A stretch of DNA of 64,000 nt from Rariloculus sp963665575 (lineage in GTDB: Bacteria > Pseudomonadota > Gammaproteobacteria > Steroidobacterales > Rariloculaceae), in NCBI GenBank assembly GCA_963665575.2, contig CAXXDW010000005.1, positions 1-64,000 of the forward strand, written 5' to 3'. Shown here one piece after another: positions 8,895 to 16,618 of this stretch. The notes under the pieces were generated by a model. It did not search any database, was not told the origin of the DNA, and saw only the letters and a list, made by a program, of their open reading frames with translations. A program made the translations under genes and the position numbers. Positions within the stretch are counted from its first letter, which is position 1. Each line of letters opens with the position of its first letter.

Positions 8895-9320
8895 ATGAAT
8901 TACAGCTCGGAGGTGCTGCAACGTTTCGGTCTGCCCCCGGCAGACGGGGCGTTTCCCGACGAGACGGAAGGCGTTGTTCGCGGCGAAGCCGAAGATCGAA
9001 GCCTCGGCATCTGGATACGGTTCGATGTCCAGGTGCGCGATGGCTTGATCCGGGCCGTCCGCTTCCGCTTGTTTGGCTGCCCGCATGCGATCGCCGCGGC
9101 CAGCCTGATTTGCGAGCGGCTCGAGGGCAAACCGGCTCGGGCGCTTGCCGCTATCGACTTGCGGGCCGTTGCGGGGAGCCTGGATCTACCGGTTGAAAAG
9201 TACGGCTTGTTGCTCAGGATCGAGGATGCATTGCTCGCGTGCCGGCATGCGCTTGGGCGTTCGCAAGACACGAGCGGAGCACGGAACAACCGCGACGAAG
9301 ACGAAACGAAGGACTCATAG
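8895..9320 (+). CDS. Degenerate IscU/NifU-type scaffold-like protein
   Basis: The 141-residue product follows iscS by 27 bp and starts YSSEVLQRFGLPP, matching the YSPEVxxRF start of IscU/NifU scaffold proteins, and it contains the central motif FGCPHAIAAAS (IscU FGCGSAIASSS). In IscU three cysteines plus one histidine hold the cluster. Here only the central cysteine (Cys62) is in place: the first cysteine loop (about residues 28-36) has none, and the segment aligning with IscU HCSxLAEDA reads YGLLLRIEDA. Cys73 and Cys116 are at other positions. It probably belongs to the scaffold fold family but may not hold a cluster in the usual way. The tail is rich in Asp, Glu, Arg and Asn. Confidence 0.75.
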   Translation: MNYSSEVLQRFGLPPADGAFPDETEGVVRGEAEDRSLGIWIRFDVQVRDGLIRAVRFRLFGCPHAIAAASLICERLEGKPARALAAIDLRAVAGSLDLPVEKYGLLLRIEDALLACRHALGRSQDTSGARNNRDEDETKDS

Positions 9321-9322
9321 CG

Positions 9323-9646
9323 ATGGCAATTTCATTGACAAACAGCGCGGCTGAACGGGTCAGAAGCTACCTTGAGCGGCGCGGCCAGGGGGTGGGGCTC
9401 AGGGTGGGCGTGCGCAAGACCGGCTGCTCCGGCTACGCCTACGTGATCGACTACGCCGATTCCGTCGACACTGACGACGTGATTTTCGAACACGGCGGAG
9501 TCAAGGTCGTCGTCGATACGAAGAGCCTTGCGCTCATCGACGGCACGGAAGTCGACTTCGTCAAGGAAGGCATCAACGAAGCCTTCAAGTTTCGCAATCC
9601 CAACATCAAGGGCGAATGCGGCTGCGGCGAGAGCTTCAGCGTATAG
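9323..9646 (+). CDS. iscA: Iron-sulfur cluster assembly A-type protein IscA
   Basis: A-type carrier that delivers Fe-S clusters to target proteins. ATG at 9323, two bases after the scaffold-like gene's stop, gives 107 residues starting MAISLTNSAAERVRSYL. The three cluster cysteines are in place: GCSGYAY near residue 35 and the C-terminal ECGCGESFSV. Length and sequence match IscA closely. hscB, hscA and fdx, which usually follow, are absent; the next gene is ndk after about 390 bp. A 7Fe ferredoxin lies at the far end of the window but is not the isc-type 2Fe ferredoxin. Confidence 0.95.
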   Translation: MAISLTNSAAERVRSYLERRGQGVGLRVGVRKTGCSGYAYVIDYADSVDTDDVIFEHGGVKVVVDTKSLALIDGTEVDFVKEGINEAFKFRNPNIKGECGCGESFSV

Positions 9647-10040
9647 CAGCCCGCGGCAGAACCCCGCGTCGCACCGAGACCGGCGAGGCGCCCGGCTGAC
9701 AAGGCGTGAGGAACGAGAATCTTGAACAACCTGACCGGAAGTCCGCCTCGCAAAGCCTGGTTGAGCGACGAGCAACGCGCTCAGGCGGAGTGCATCACCG
9801 GTCGATCGGCCGTCTTCGGCCAGGCGTTTCGCCCCGTACAGAAGGGTTTTGCCGCAGGCTGCCATGTACCCAAACCCCCGGCCTGCCGCAAACGTAAGGG
9901 GAGTTGCACCACGGGCCACTTGAAACCCTCGCGCGCATGGACGCGCGCGTGGAGCCTACAGGGATGTATTCACGGCGTGTTTCAAGTGGCCCGTGGTGCA
10001 ACTCCCCGTCCAATCCATGAATCTTGACCCCAGGTGAGCA
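9647..10040. other. 394-bp intergenic region between iscA and ndk
   Basis: No convincing gene is seen. The right-hand part holds a long palindromic element (9898-10007). The left part (9647-9897) contains a weak open frame that runs through the palindrome and has no family resemblance, so it is not called. The ndk leader occupies the last 30 bp. Confidence 0.7.
9898..10007. repeat. Palindromic intergenic element, copy 1
   Basis: Two 29-bp arms (9898-9926 and 9979-10007, outer end GGGGAGTTGCACC) are perfect reverse complements and enclose a 52-bp core. The core holds two small hairpins: TACA-GGGA-TGTA at 9957-9968 and a GC-rich one near 9931-9948. The same 52-bp core, in the same or the opposite orientation, occurs at 23361-23469 and 19284-19391 with arms that are self-complementary but differ in sequence. 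The folded form is a three-way junction. There is no T-run, so it is not a typical rho-independent terminator. Confidence 0.92.
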
Positions 10041-10472
10041 ATGGCAGTCGAACGTACGTTATCCATCATCAAACCCGACGGCGTTGAACGGAACCTGATC
10101 GGCGAGATCTACGGGCGTTTCGAGCGCGCGGGCCTCACGGTCGTCGCGGCGAAGATGGCGCATCTGAGCCGCGAGGAGGCCGAGGGTTTCTATGCCGTCC
10201 ATCGCGAGCGGCCGTTTTTCGCAGACCTCGTCGAATACATGACGTCCGGTCCCGTCATGATCCAGGCGCTCGAGGGCGACAACGCCATTGCGGTCAATCG
10301 CAAGCTCATGGGAGCGACCGACCCGAAAGCCGCAGCTCCGGGAACCATCAGGGCGGATTATGCGGATTCGATCGAGCAAAACGTCGTGCACGGTTCCGAC
10401 GCTCCTGAAACCGCGGCCGTCGAGGTGAGCTACTTTTTCAACGAGGCCGAGATTTGTCCGCGAACGCGTTGA
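10041..10472 (+). CDS. ndk: Nucleoside diphosphate kinase Ndk
   Basis: Ndk transfers the terminal phosphate between nucleoside triphosphates and diphosphates through a phosphohistidine. The 143-residue protein starts MAVERTLSIIKPDGVERN and carries the active-site histidine in QNVVHGSDAPETA; KLMGATDPKAAAPGTIRADY is also a family block. Length is typical. It opens the conserved run ndk-rlmN-pilF-rodZ-hisS-yfgM-bamB-der. The rlmN reading frame begins inside its last codons. Confidence 0.98.
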   Translation: MAVERTLSIIKPDGVERNLIGEIYGRFERAGLTVVAAKMAHLSREEAEGFYAVHRERPFFADLVEYMTSGPVMIQALEGDNAIAVNRKLMGATDPKAAAPGTIRADYADSIEQNVVHGSDAPETAAVEVSYFFNEAEICPRTR

Positions 10473-11569
10473 GTGTATCGAACCGGGACGATGGCAAACG
10501 GAACTTGCTCGGAATGCCCGAGGAGGCATTGGTAGGGTTCTTCGAGGACCTTGACCAGAAGCCGTTTCGCGCGCGGCAGATCATGCGCTGGGTGTACAAG
10601 CGCCGCGTGCTCGATTTCGCGGCGATGACGGACCTGAGCAAGGCGCTTCGCGAGCAACTTGGCGCCGTGGCGGATCTCAGGCTGCCGGACGTGATCTCCG
10701 TCGAGCGCTCCGCCGACGGAACGCGCAAGTGGCTGCTCGACGTCGGCGGCGGGCAGGCCGTGGAGACCGTGTTCATCCCCGAACCCAGGCGCGCGACGCT
10801 GTGTATTTCCTCGCAGGCCGGCTGCGCACTCGACTGCGCATTCTGTGCGACCGGCAAACAGGGCTTCAACCGCAACCTGTCGATCGCCGAGATGCTCGGC
10901 CAGGTGGTGCTCGCCAGCATCGAGGTCGCACCGGTCGAAATCAGCAACGTCGTGTTCATGGGCATGGGCGAGCCGCTCGCCAATTACGCCAATATCGTGC
11001 CCGTGGCGAAACTGCTGATCAACGATCGCGCCTACGGCCTCTCCAGGCGCCGTGTCACGATCAGCACGGCGGGACTGGTCCCGCAGATCACGCGATTGGC
11101 CGACGAGTGCAACGTGGCGCTCGCAGTTTCGCTGCATGCTCCGAACGACGAGCTTCGCGACGAGCTCGTACCGATCAATCGCATCCACCCGATCGAGAGC
11201 CTGCTCGACGCTTGCTGGAGTTACGCCAGGGTGCTCGCGTCCCGACAGGTCACGTTCGAATACGTGATGCTCGACGGCGTCAACGACAGCCCGGCGCATG
11301 CGCGCGATCTCGCGCGCCTGTTGCGGGGGCGGCCGGCCAAGGTCAATCTCATTCCGTTCAACTCCTTTCCCGGCTCGGGTTTTCGCTGTTCCTCGGCGGA
11401 ATCGATAGAAGCGTTCTGGCAGGTTCTTCAGTCCCGGGGCATAGTTGCGACGATCAGGAGGCCGCGCGGCGACGACATCGCCGCGGCGTGCGGTCAACTG
11501 GCCGGCCGGATCGACGACCGGCGCAAGGTGCGTTTGAGTCAAAAACTCATCGGAACCGAAGGCAAATGA
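10454..11569 (+). CDS. rlmN: Dual-specificity 23S rRNA/tRNA adenine-C2 methyltransferase RlmN
   Basis: RlmN is a radical-SAM enzyme that methylates A2503 of 23S rRNA and A37 of some tRNAs. The radical-SAM cysteines are in CALDCAFCATGKQGFNRN; the SAM-binding motif VFMGMGEPLANY and the ISTAGLVPQI segment follow. From TTG 10454 the product is 371 residues. The exact start is uncertain because only TTG codons (10454, 10469) precede the conserved NLLGMPEEAL block, and both overlap the end of ndk. The stop overlaps the pilF ATG. Confidence 0.95.
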   Translation: MSANALSVSNRDDGKRNLLGMPEEALVGFFEDLDQKPFRARQIMRWVYKRRVLDFAAMTDLSKALREQLGAVADLRLPDVISVERSADGTRKWLLDVGGGQAVETVFIPEPRRATLCISSQAGCALDCAFCATGKQGFNRNLSIAEMLGQVVLASIEVAPVEISNVVFMGMGEPLANYANIVPVAKLLINDRAYGLSRRRVTISTAGLVPQITRLADECNVALAVSLHAPNDELRDELVPINRIHPIESLLDACWSYARVLASRQVTFEYVMLDGVNDSPAHARDLARLLRGRPAKVNLIPFNSFPGSGFRCSSAESIEAFWQVLQSRGIVATIRRPRGDDIAAACGQLAGRIDDRRKVRLSQKLIGTEGK

Positions 11570-12342
11570 GTAGCTGGCGACTGATCGCGGTTCTCGGCTG
11601 CATGGCCGCGTATCTGCCCGCGTGCGCATCCACCGCGACTTCCGGGCGCGACGCTCGGGCCTCCGACGCGGCGGCGGCAACCGCGAACGTGAACCTGGGC
11701 GCCGAATACCTGCGCCGAGGCCGCGCGACGGTCGCAGTCGATGTGCTCGAGCGGGCACTTGCGATCGAGCCCGGACACGCGGGCGCGCATTTCACGATCG
11801 CGCTGGCCTACGGGGCGCTTGGCGAACTCGAACTTGCCGAAACGCACCATCGGCACGCGCTTCGGCTCGATTCCGGGAATGCCGCCGCACAGAACGGCTA
11901 TGCTGTCTTTCTTTGCCGCCGGAATCGCTGGCCGGAGGCTGAACCGCTGTTCAGGCAGGCTGCCCGGAACGCCGACTACGGGACGCCCGAAGCCGCGCTC
12001 GCAAACGCCGGAACCTGTGCGCGCAACGCGAACGATCCCGACTCGGCCCGAAAGTATTTTCTCGAAGCGCTCGGGATCGATCCGGCCTATCCCGACGCGC
12101 TTGCAGGCCTGCTCGATATCGCCTGGCGGAACGGCAACCACATGGAGGCGCGCTCGTGGTTGCAGCGCACGCTGGCGGTCCGGCCGGCCGATGCCGGGTT
12201 GCTGTTTCTCTGTGTCCGCATCGAGCGGGAACTTGCCGATGCGGCGGCTGCCGAACGCTGCGCGAACCGGCTGCGCGACGACTTTCCAGACTCGGTGGAG
12301 TTTGCTCAAATACGCGAATCGAGACGTGATGCAGGAAACTGA
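11566..12342 (+). CDS. pilF: Type IV pilus biogenesis lipoprotein PilF/PilW (TPR)
   Basis: PilF/PilW is an outer-membrane TPR lipoprotein that helps assemble the PilQ secretin. ATG 11566 overlaps the rlmN stop (ATGA) and gives 258 residues with a lipoprotein signal (lipobox LPAC, Cys near residue 20). Several TPR units follow: LGAEYLRRGRATVAVDVLERAL, HFTIALAYGALGELELAE and ARKYFLEALGIDPAYPDA. Position between rlmN and rodZ is the standard one. No other pilus genes are in the window, so a pilus role rests on family and location. Confidence 0.85.
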   Translation: MSSWRLIAVLGCMAAYLPACASTATSGRDARASDAAAATANVNLGAEYLRRGRATVAVDVLERALAIEPGHAGAHFTIALAYGALGELELAETHHRHALRLDSGNAAAQNGYAVFLCRRNRWPEAEPLFRQAARNADYGTPEAALANAGTCARNANDPDSARKYFLEALGIDPAYPDALAGLLDIAWRNGNHMEARSWLQRTLAVRPADAGLLFLCVRIERELADAAAAERCANRLRDDFPDSVEFAQIRESRRDAGN

Positions 12343-13426
12343 CAGCCAGTCCGGCACGGCGGAGCAGCGAACCGGGGAGACACGGGGCCTCGGCGCCCGG
12401 CTACGCTCCGAGCGCAAACGGCAGAACCTGTCGCGCGAGCAGATCGCGGAAGAGTTGCGCCTGGAGCCTCGCGTGCTGCAGGCACTCGAGGATGAACGTT
12501 TCGAGGATCTCGTTGCGCCCGTTTTTGCCAGGGGCTATTTGCGGCAGTACGGCAAGAAACTGGGTCTTGATTGCGAGGGCTTGCTTCGCGAATACGATCG
12601 TTTGACGGAACACTCGGACATCGAAGTGCCTCCGCCCCAAAGTGTCGCGGTCAGGGCAATGGAACTGCAGTTGAGCCGCCGATGGATACTCGCTGCACTG
12701 ATTGTGATGTTTGTCGCCGCGGTCGGAGCCGGTGCGGTCTGGTGGTTCGGCGGCGTTGGGGGTTTCGCCGAACGCTTCGGTCTGGCGTCGAGCTCGACGA
12801 ATCCGGCCGCATTGCCCTATCCGACATCGTCAGCGGACGAAACGGAACCCGAGGAAGCGTTGCTGCGAACGGACGCCCAGGGCGCACGGCCGGCGGCGGT
12901 CGGGCGGCAGGCTGTAGGCCCTTCGCTGGCGGAGTTCATCCTCGGTCACGTGCCCGATCGGTCAGATTCCGTCGATTCCGCCGAAGTCTCCCGGCCGTTC
13001 GATCCCGGAGATCCGGCCAGGTTGGCGGATCCCGCCGGTTCCGTCGATCCTGCAGAGCCGGCCGGGTTGCTTGGCCGCGCCGATACCGCGACCCCTGCCG
13101 TCCCCGGCAACGGCATCGATCCGGGAGTTGCAGCCAGTCCCGTCAGTACACCGGACGATCTCTCCGGCTACGCAACCGTCGAGGCGGCGCTGACCTTCGT
13201 CGAGGACTCCTGGGCGGAAGTTACCGACGCGCGCGGCGTCAGGCTCGTCTACGATCTCGGTACCGCCGGCGAGCAGCAAACGGTCGTCGGAGCAGCACCC
13301 GTCGACTTCCTGTTCGGCAACGCGGGTGGAGTTTTGCTCGCGATCGACGGTGAGCCGTATGTCATCCCGCGTTCGGACAGTCCCGGCACCGTGGTCGGGT
13401 TCACGATCGAAGCTTCAGGCGACTGA
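12329..13426 (+). CDS. rodZ: RodZ-like cytoskeletal/HTH membrane protein
   Basis: RodZ links MreB to the cell wall machinery and sets rod shape. ATG 12329 overlaps the end of pilF and gives 365 residues. An N-terminal helix-turn-helix of the Xre type (LGARLRSERKRQNLSREQIAEELRLEP, about 25-51) is followed by one membrane helix (near 115-135, WILAALIVMFVAAVGAGAVW), a long Asp/Pro/Ala-rich periplasmic linker with DPA-like repeats, and the C-terminal DUF4115 domain (EDSWAEVTDARGVRL...GEPYVIP). ispG, often found between rodZ and hisS, is missing; hisS starts 7 bp after the stop. Confidence 0.88.
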   Translation: MQETDSQSGTAEQRTGETRGLGARLRSERKRQNLSREQIAEELRLEPRVLQALEDERFEDLVAPVFARGYLRQYGKKLGLDCEGLLREYDRLTEHSDIEVPPPQSVAVRAMELQLSRRWILAALIVMFVAAVGAGAVWWFGGVGGFAERFGLASSSTNPAALPYPTSSADETEPEEALLRTDAQGARPAAVGRQAVGPSLAEFILGHVPDRSDSVDSAEVSRPFDPGDPARLADPAGSVDPAEPAGLLGRADTATPAVPGNGIDPGVAASPVSTPDDLSGYATVEAALTFVEDSWAEVTDARGVRLVYDLGTAGEQQTVVGAAPVDFLFGNAGGVLLAIDGEPYVIPRSDSPGTVVGFTIEASGD

Positions 13427-13433
13427 GCGTTTC

Positions 13434-14708
13434 ATGGCCAATCTCATCCAGCCCGTTCGAGGCATGAACGACATTCTCCCGGACGCCGAGCGCGCCTGGG
13501 AGGCCGTCGAGTCCGCGGCCGCGGAACTCTTCGGAGCCTACGGTTATCGCCGTATCCGCATTCCGATACTCGAGAAGACGGAGCTGTTCAGCCGGGCGAT
13601 CGGCGAGTTGACCGATATCGTCGAGAAGGAAATGTATACCTTCGCCGACCGCAACGGCGACAGTCTCACGATGCGGCCGGAGGCGACGGCGAGCGTCGTG
13701 CGCGCCTGCCTGAGTCACGGCCTGCTGCACAACCGGCAGCAAAAGCTCTGGTGCAGCGGTCCCATGTTCCGGCACGAGAAGCCGCAGAAGGGGCGCTACC
13801 GCCAGTTCCATCAGATCAACATCGAAGCGCTGGGTCACGCCGAGCCCGAAGTCGACGCCGAACTCATCGTCATATCAGCGAGACTCTGGGAAGAGCTGGG
13901 CGTGGGCATGGCGCTCGAGATCAACTCACTCGGCACGCCGGAGTCGAGAACAGGCTACAAGCAGGCGCTCGTCGACTACTTCGAGAAACGCCGCGGCGAC
14001 CTCGACGGCGACAGCCTGAGACGCCTCCAACGCAATCCCTTGCGGATCCTCGACAGCAAGAATCCGGCATTGCGGGAACTCATCGCCGGGGCGCCCGTGC
14101 TCGAGGACTACCTCGACGTGGCGTCGCGCGACCACTTCGAGCGCGTTCGCACGCTGTTGACCGATGTCGGTGTCGATTTCACGGTCAATCCGCGCCTCGT
14201 GCGCGGCCTCGATTACTATACGCGCACGGTGTTCGAGTGGGTCACGGACCGACTCGGCGCCCAGAGTGCCGTGTGTTCCGGAGGCCGCTACGATGGGCTC
14301 GTGAGCCAGATCGGCGGCCGGGCGACGCCCGGCGTCGGCTGGGCGCTCGGCATCGAACGGGTCGTCGAGCTCATGCGTGACGCAGGTTTCGACGATGCCG
14401 GGCGGAGTCCGGACGTCTACGTGGTCGGCGTCGGAGACCAGGCGCAACGCGAGTGCTTTGCGGCGGCGGAACGCTTGCGCGCGGCAGTGCCGGGCGTCAG
14501 GCTCGTGATGGGTCCGCCCGGCGGCTTCCGGGCCCAGCTCAGGCGGGCGGACAGGAGCGGTGCGCGCTTCGCGTTGATCGTTGGCGACGACGAACTTGCG
14601 ACCGGCAAGTTCAGCGTCAAGCCGCTTCGGGAGGACCGCGCGCAGGAACTTGTCCCTCGCGACGAAATTGCGGGCTGGCTTGAACGCGAACTGGGCAGAA
14701 AACAGTAG
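13434..14708 (+). CDS. hisS: Histidyl-tRNA synthetase HisS
   Basis: Charges tRNA-His with histidine. ATG 13434 gives 424 residues starting MANLIQPVRGMNDILPD, the usual HisS start; the open frame extends upstream into rodZ but without family similarity. Class II motifs are present: motif 2 (FRHEKPQKGRYRQFHQ), the histidine motifs LVRGLDYYTRTVFEW and SGGRYDGL, motif 3 (GVGWALGIERV) and the C-terminal anticodon domain. It is 7 bp after rodZ and followed by yfgM. Confidence 0.98.
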   Translation: MANLIQPVRGMNDILPDAERAWEAVESAAAELFGAYGYRRIRIPILEKTELFSRAIGELTDIVEKEMYTFADRNGDSLTMRPEATASVVRACLSHGLLHNRQQKLWCSGPMFRHEKPQKGRYRQFHQINIEALGHAEPEVDAELIVISARLWEELGVGMALEINSLGTPESRTGYKQALVDYFEKRRGDLDGDSLRRLQRNPLRILDSKNPALRELIAGAPVLEDYLDVASRDHFERVRTLLTDVGVDFTVNPRLVRGLDYYTRTVFEWVTDRLGAQSAVCSGGRYDGLVSQIGGRATPGVGWALGIERVVELMRDAGFDDAGRSPDVYVVGVGDQAQRECFAAAERLRAAVPGVRLVMGPPGGFRAQLRRADRSGARFALIVGDDELATGKFSVKPLREDRAQELVPRDEIAGWLERELGRKQ

Positions 14709-14774
14709 ACTATTGCGGAGCCGGCGCGCACAGCGCGCGGTACGGTTCCCTGGCACGACAGCGCGGAGCAAGGC

Positions 14775-15434
14775 GTGAACGAATTTCTATCGGAACGAGA
14801 GCAGCTTGAAGTCTTCAGGCAATGGTGGCGCGAGAACGGCTGGTATCTCGTCGGCGGGGCCGGCGTCGCGTTGCTCGGCTATTTCGGCTGGAACCAGTAT
14901 CAGGCGCGCGAGCAGGCCGTTGCCGAGCAGGCGGCCGCGCTCTACGTCGAATTGCAGCAGGCCGTCGAGGACGACAGTCCCGAGGTCGAACAGATTCTTG
15001 CCGAACTCAAGGCGGACCATGCGGACAGTCCCTACGCGCATCAGGGCAGTCTGTTGATCGCGCGAGACCTGCTCATCAGCGATCCGGCGCGTGCCACCGA
15101 AGAGCTGCGCCGCGTCATGACGACGAGCGGCGATGCGGAGCTATCCATGGTCGCGCGCCTCAGGCTTGCGCGCGTGCTCGCCTGGCGCGAGTCCTACGAT
15201 GAAGCGCTGACGCTGCTTCAGGTCGAGCAACCCGGGCAGTTCGCTGCCCGCATCAGCGAAATTGAAGGCGATATCCACGTCGGGCTCGGCGACGCGAGCG
15301 CGGCGCGCGCCGCTTATGAACGGGCCCTGGCCGAGCCGGGTTGGGAGACCCTGGACCGCAATCTGCTCAGCATCAAGCTCAATGACCTTGAGCCTGTGCA
15401 GACAGTCAGCGCGGCCGGGGAGGAAGTCGAATGA
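14775..15434 (+). CDS. yfgM: YfgM-type membrane TPR protein (SecYEG ancillary subunit)
   Basis: YfgM is an inner-membrane protein with a periplasmic TPR-like domain that interacts with SecYEG and PpiD. GTG 14775, preceded by a GGAG ribosome site, gives 219 residues. The start NEFLSEREQLEVFRQWWREN is the family signature; one membrane helix (about 24-41) and a helical TPR-like domain follow. It sits between hisS and bamB as in E. coli, and its stop overlaps the bamB ATG. Confidence 0.92.
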   Translation: MNEFLSEREQLEVFRQWWRENGWYLVGGAGVALLGYFGWNQYQAREQAVAEQAAALYVELQQAVEDDSPEVEQILAELKADHADSPYAHQGSLLIARDLLISDPARATEELRRVMTTSGDAELSMVARLRLARVLAWRESYDEALTLLQVEQPGQFAARISEIEGDIHVGLGDASAARAAYERALAEPGWETLDRNLLSIKLNDLEPVQTVSAAGEEVE

Positions 15435-16600
15435 ACCGATCGCTGATCGTGCCGGTCATGTCGGTCGCCGCGCTCGGCCTCGGCGGTTGCGGACTCTTCG
15501 GGGGTGGTGACGAAGACACGGTGGAGCAGCCCGCCGAACTCACCGCCTTCGACAGCTCCATGCGTGTGCGCAGGGTCTGGCGCAGCCGGGTCGGCGACGC
15601 GACCGAACGGCTCAGGCTCGGTCTCAGGCCGGCGACCGACGGCACGAGGATCTTCGCCGGCACGCACGACGGCAACGCCGTTGCCCTCGATGCTGAAACC
15701 GGCCGGGAGCAGTGGTCCGTCGAGACCGAACTGCCGCTGTCTGCGGGTCCGGGGTTCGGCGCCGGCCTGCTCGTATTCGGTACGGACGACGGCGATCTCG
15801 TCGCGCTCGAAGCGACGGACGGATCGCAACGTTGGCGCGTGGCGGTCGGCAGCGAGGTGCTCGCGCCGCCCGCCGTGACGGCTGGTGTAGTCGTGTACCG
15901 TTCCGTAGACGGGCGCCTGCGCGGCGCGTCGACCGAGGACGGAACGCCGATCTGGTCGGTCGAGCAGTCGCTGCCGGCGCTGACGCTGCGCGGCAATACG
16001 GCGCCCTACCTCGCCGGGCAGCTCGTAATCAGCGGCTTCGCCAACGGGCGCCTCGGCGCCTATGACGTCTCAAGCGGCGAGCGGGTCTGGGATCTCGCGG
16101 TCGCCAATCCAACCGGGCGCAATGAACTTGAACGGCTCGTGGACATCAGCGCGGGTCTGCAGGTCGTCGGCAACGATGTTTACACGGTCGGTTACCAGGG
16201 CCGCGCGCTCGGTGTGGACCTGCGCAACGGAATTGTGATCTGGCAACAGGACATGTCTTCCCACGCGGGTCTCGGGGTGGATCTCAACAACGTTTACGTC
16301 ACGAGCGATGTCGATGCGGTCGTTGCGCTCGACCGGCAGGCCGGCACGCCGATCTGGAGCCAGGAGGCGCTGAGGCTGCGCGACGTGACCGCGCCGACGC
16401 GTCACGGCCAGGCGGTCGTCGTCGGCGATTTCGAAGGTTACCTGCACTGGCTCGATCCGAACGACGGCCGTTTTCTGGCCCGGACGCGCGCTGCAGGGGA
16501 CCGGATCACTGCTGCGCCCCTGGTTGCAGGCCTCAACGTCTACGTTCAGGCCGACGACGGATCGGTCGCCGCATTTCAGGTCGTCGGCGAGTCCGGCTGA
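15431..16600 (+). CDS. bamB: Outer membrane protein assembly factor BamB
   Basis: BamB is the beta-propeller lipoprotein of the BAM complex that folds outer-membrane proteins. The 389-residue product has a lipoprotein signal with lipobox LGGC (Cys about residue 20) and repeated PQQ-like blades such as GTHDGNAVALDAETGREQW and TDDGDLVALEATDGSQRW. Start ATG 15431 overlaps the yfgM stop. Length is typical and der follows 18 bp later, as expected. Confidence 0.95.
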   Translation: MNRSLIVPVMSVAALGLGGCGLFGGGDEDTVEQPAELTAFDSSMRVRRVWRSRVGDATERLRLGLRPATDGTRIFAGTHDGNAVALDAETGREQWSVETELPLSAGPGFGAGLLVFGTDDGDLVALEATDGSQRWRVAVGSEVLAPPAVTAGVVVYRSVDGRLRGASTEDGTPIWSVEQSLPALTLRGNTAPYLAGQLVISGFANGRLGAYDVSSGERVWDLAVANPTGRNELERLVDISAGLQVVGNDVYTVGYQGRALGVDLRNGIVIWQQDMSSHAGLGVDLNNVYVTSDVDAVVALDRQAGTPIWSQEALRLRDVTAPTRHGQAVVVGDFEGYLHWLDPNDGRFLARTRAAGDRITAAPLVAGLNVYVQADDGSVAAFQVVGESG

Positions 16601-16618
16601 GACCGGAGCGGTGGTTTC

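Noticed and set aside
9898..10007. Rho-independent terminator for iscA
   Set aside because: The stem is long and strong but has no following T-run, the arms are far longer than usual, and the same core occurs in both orientations elsewhere.
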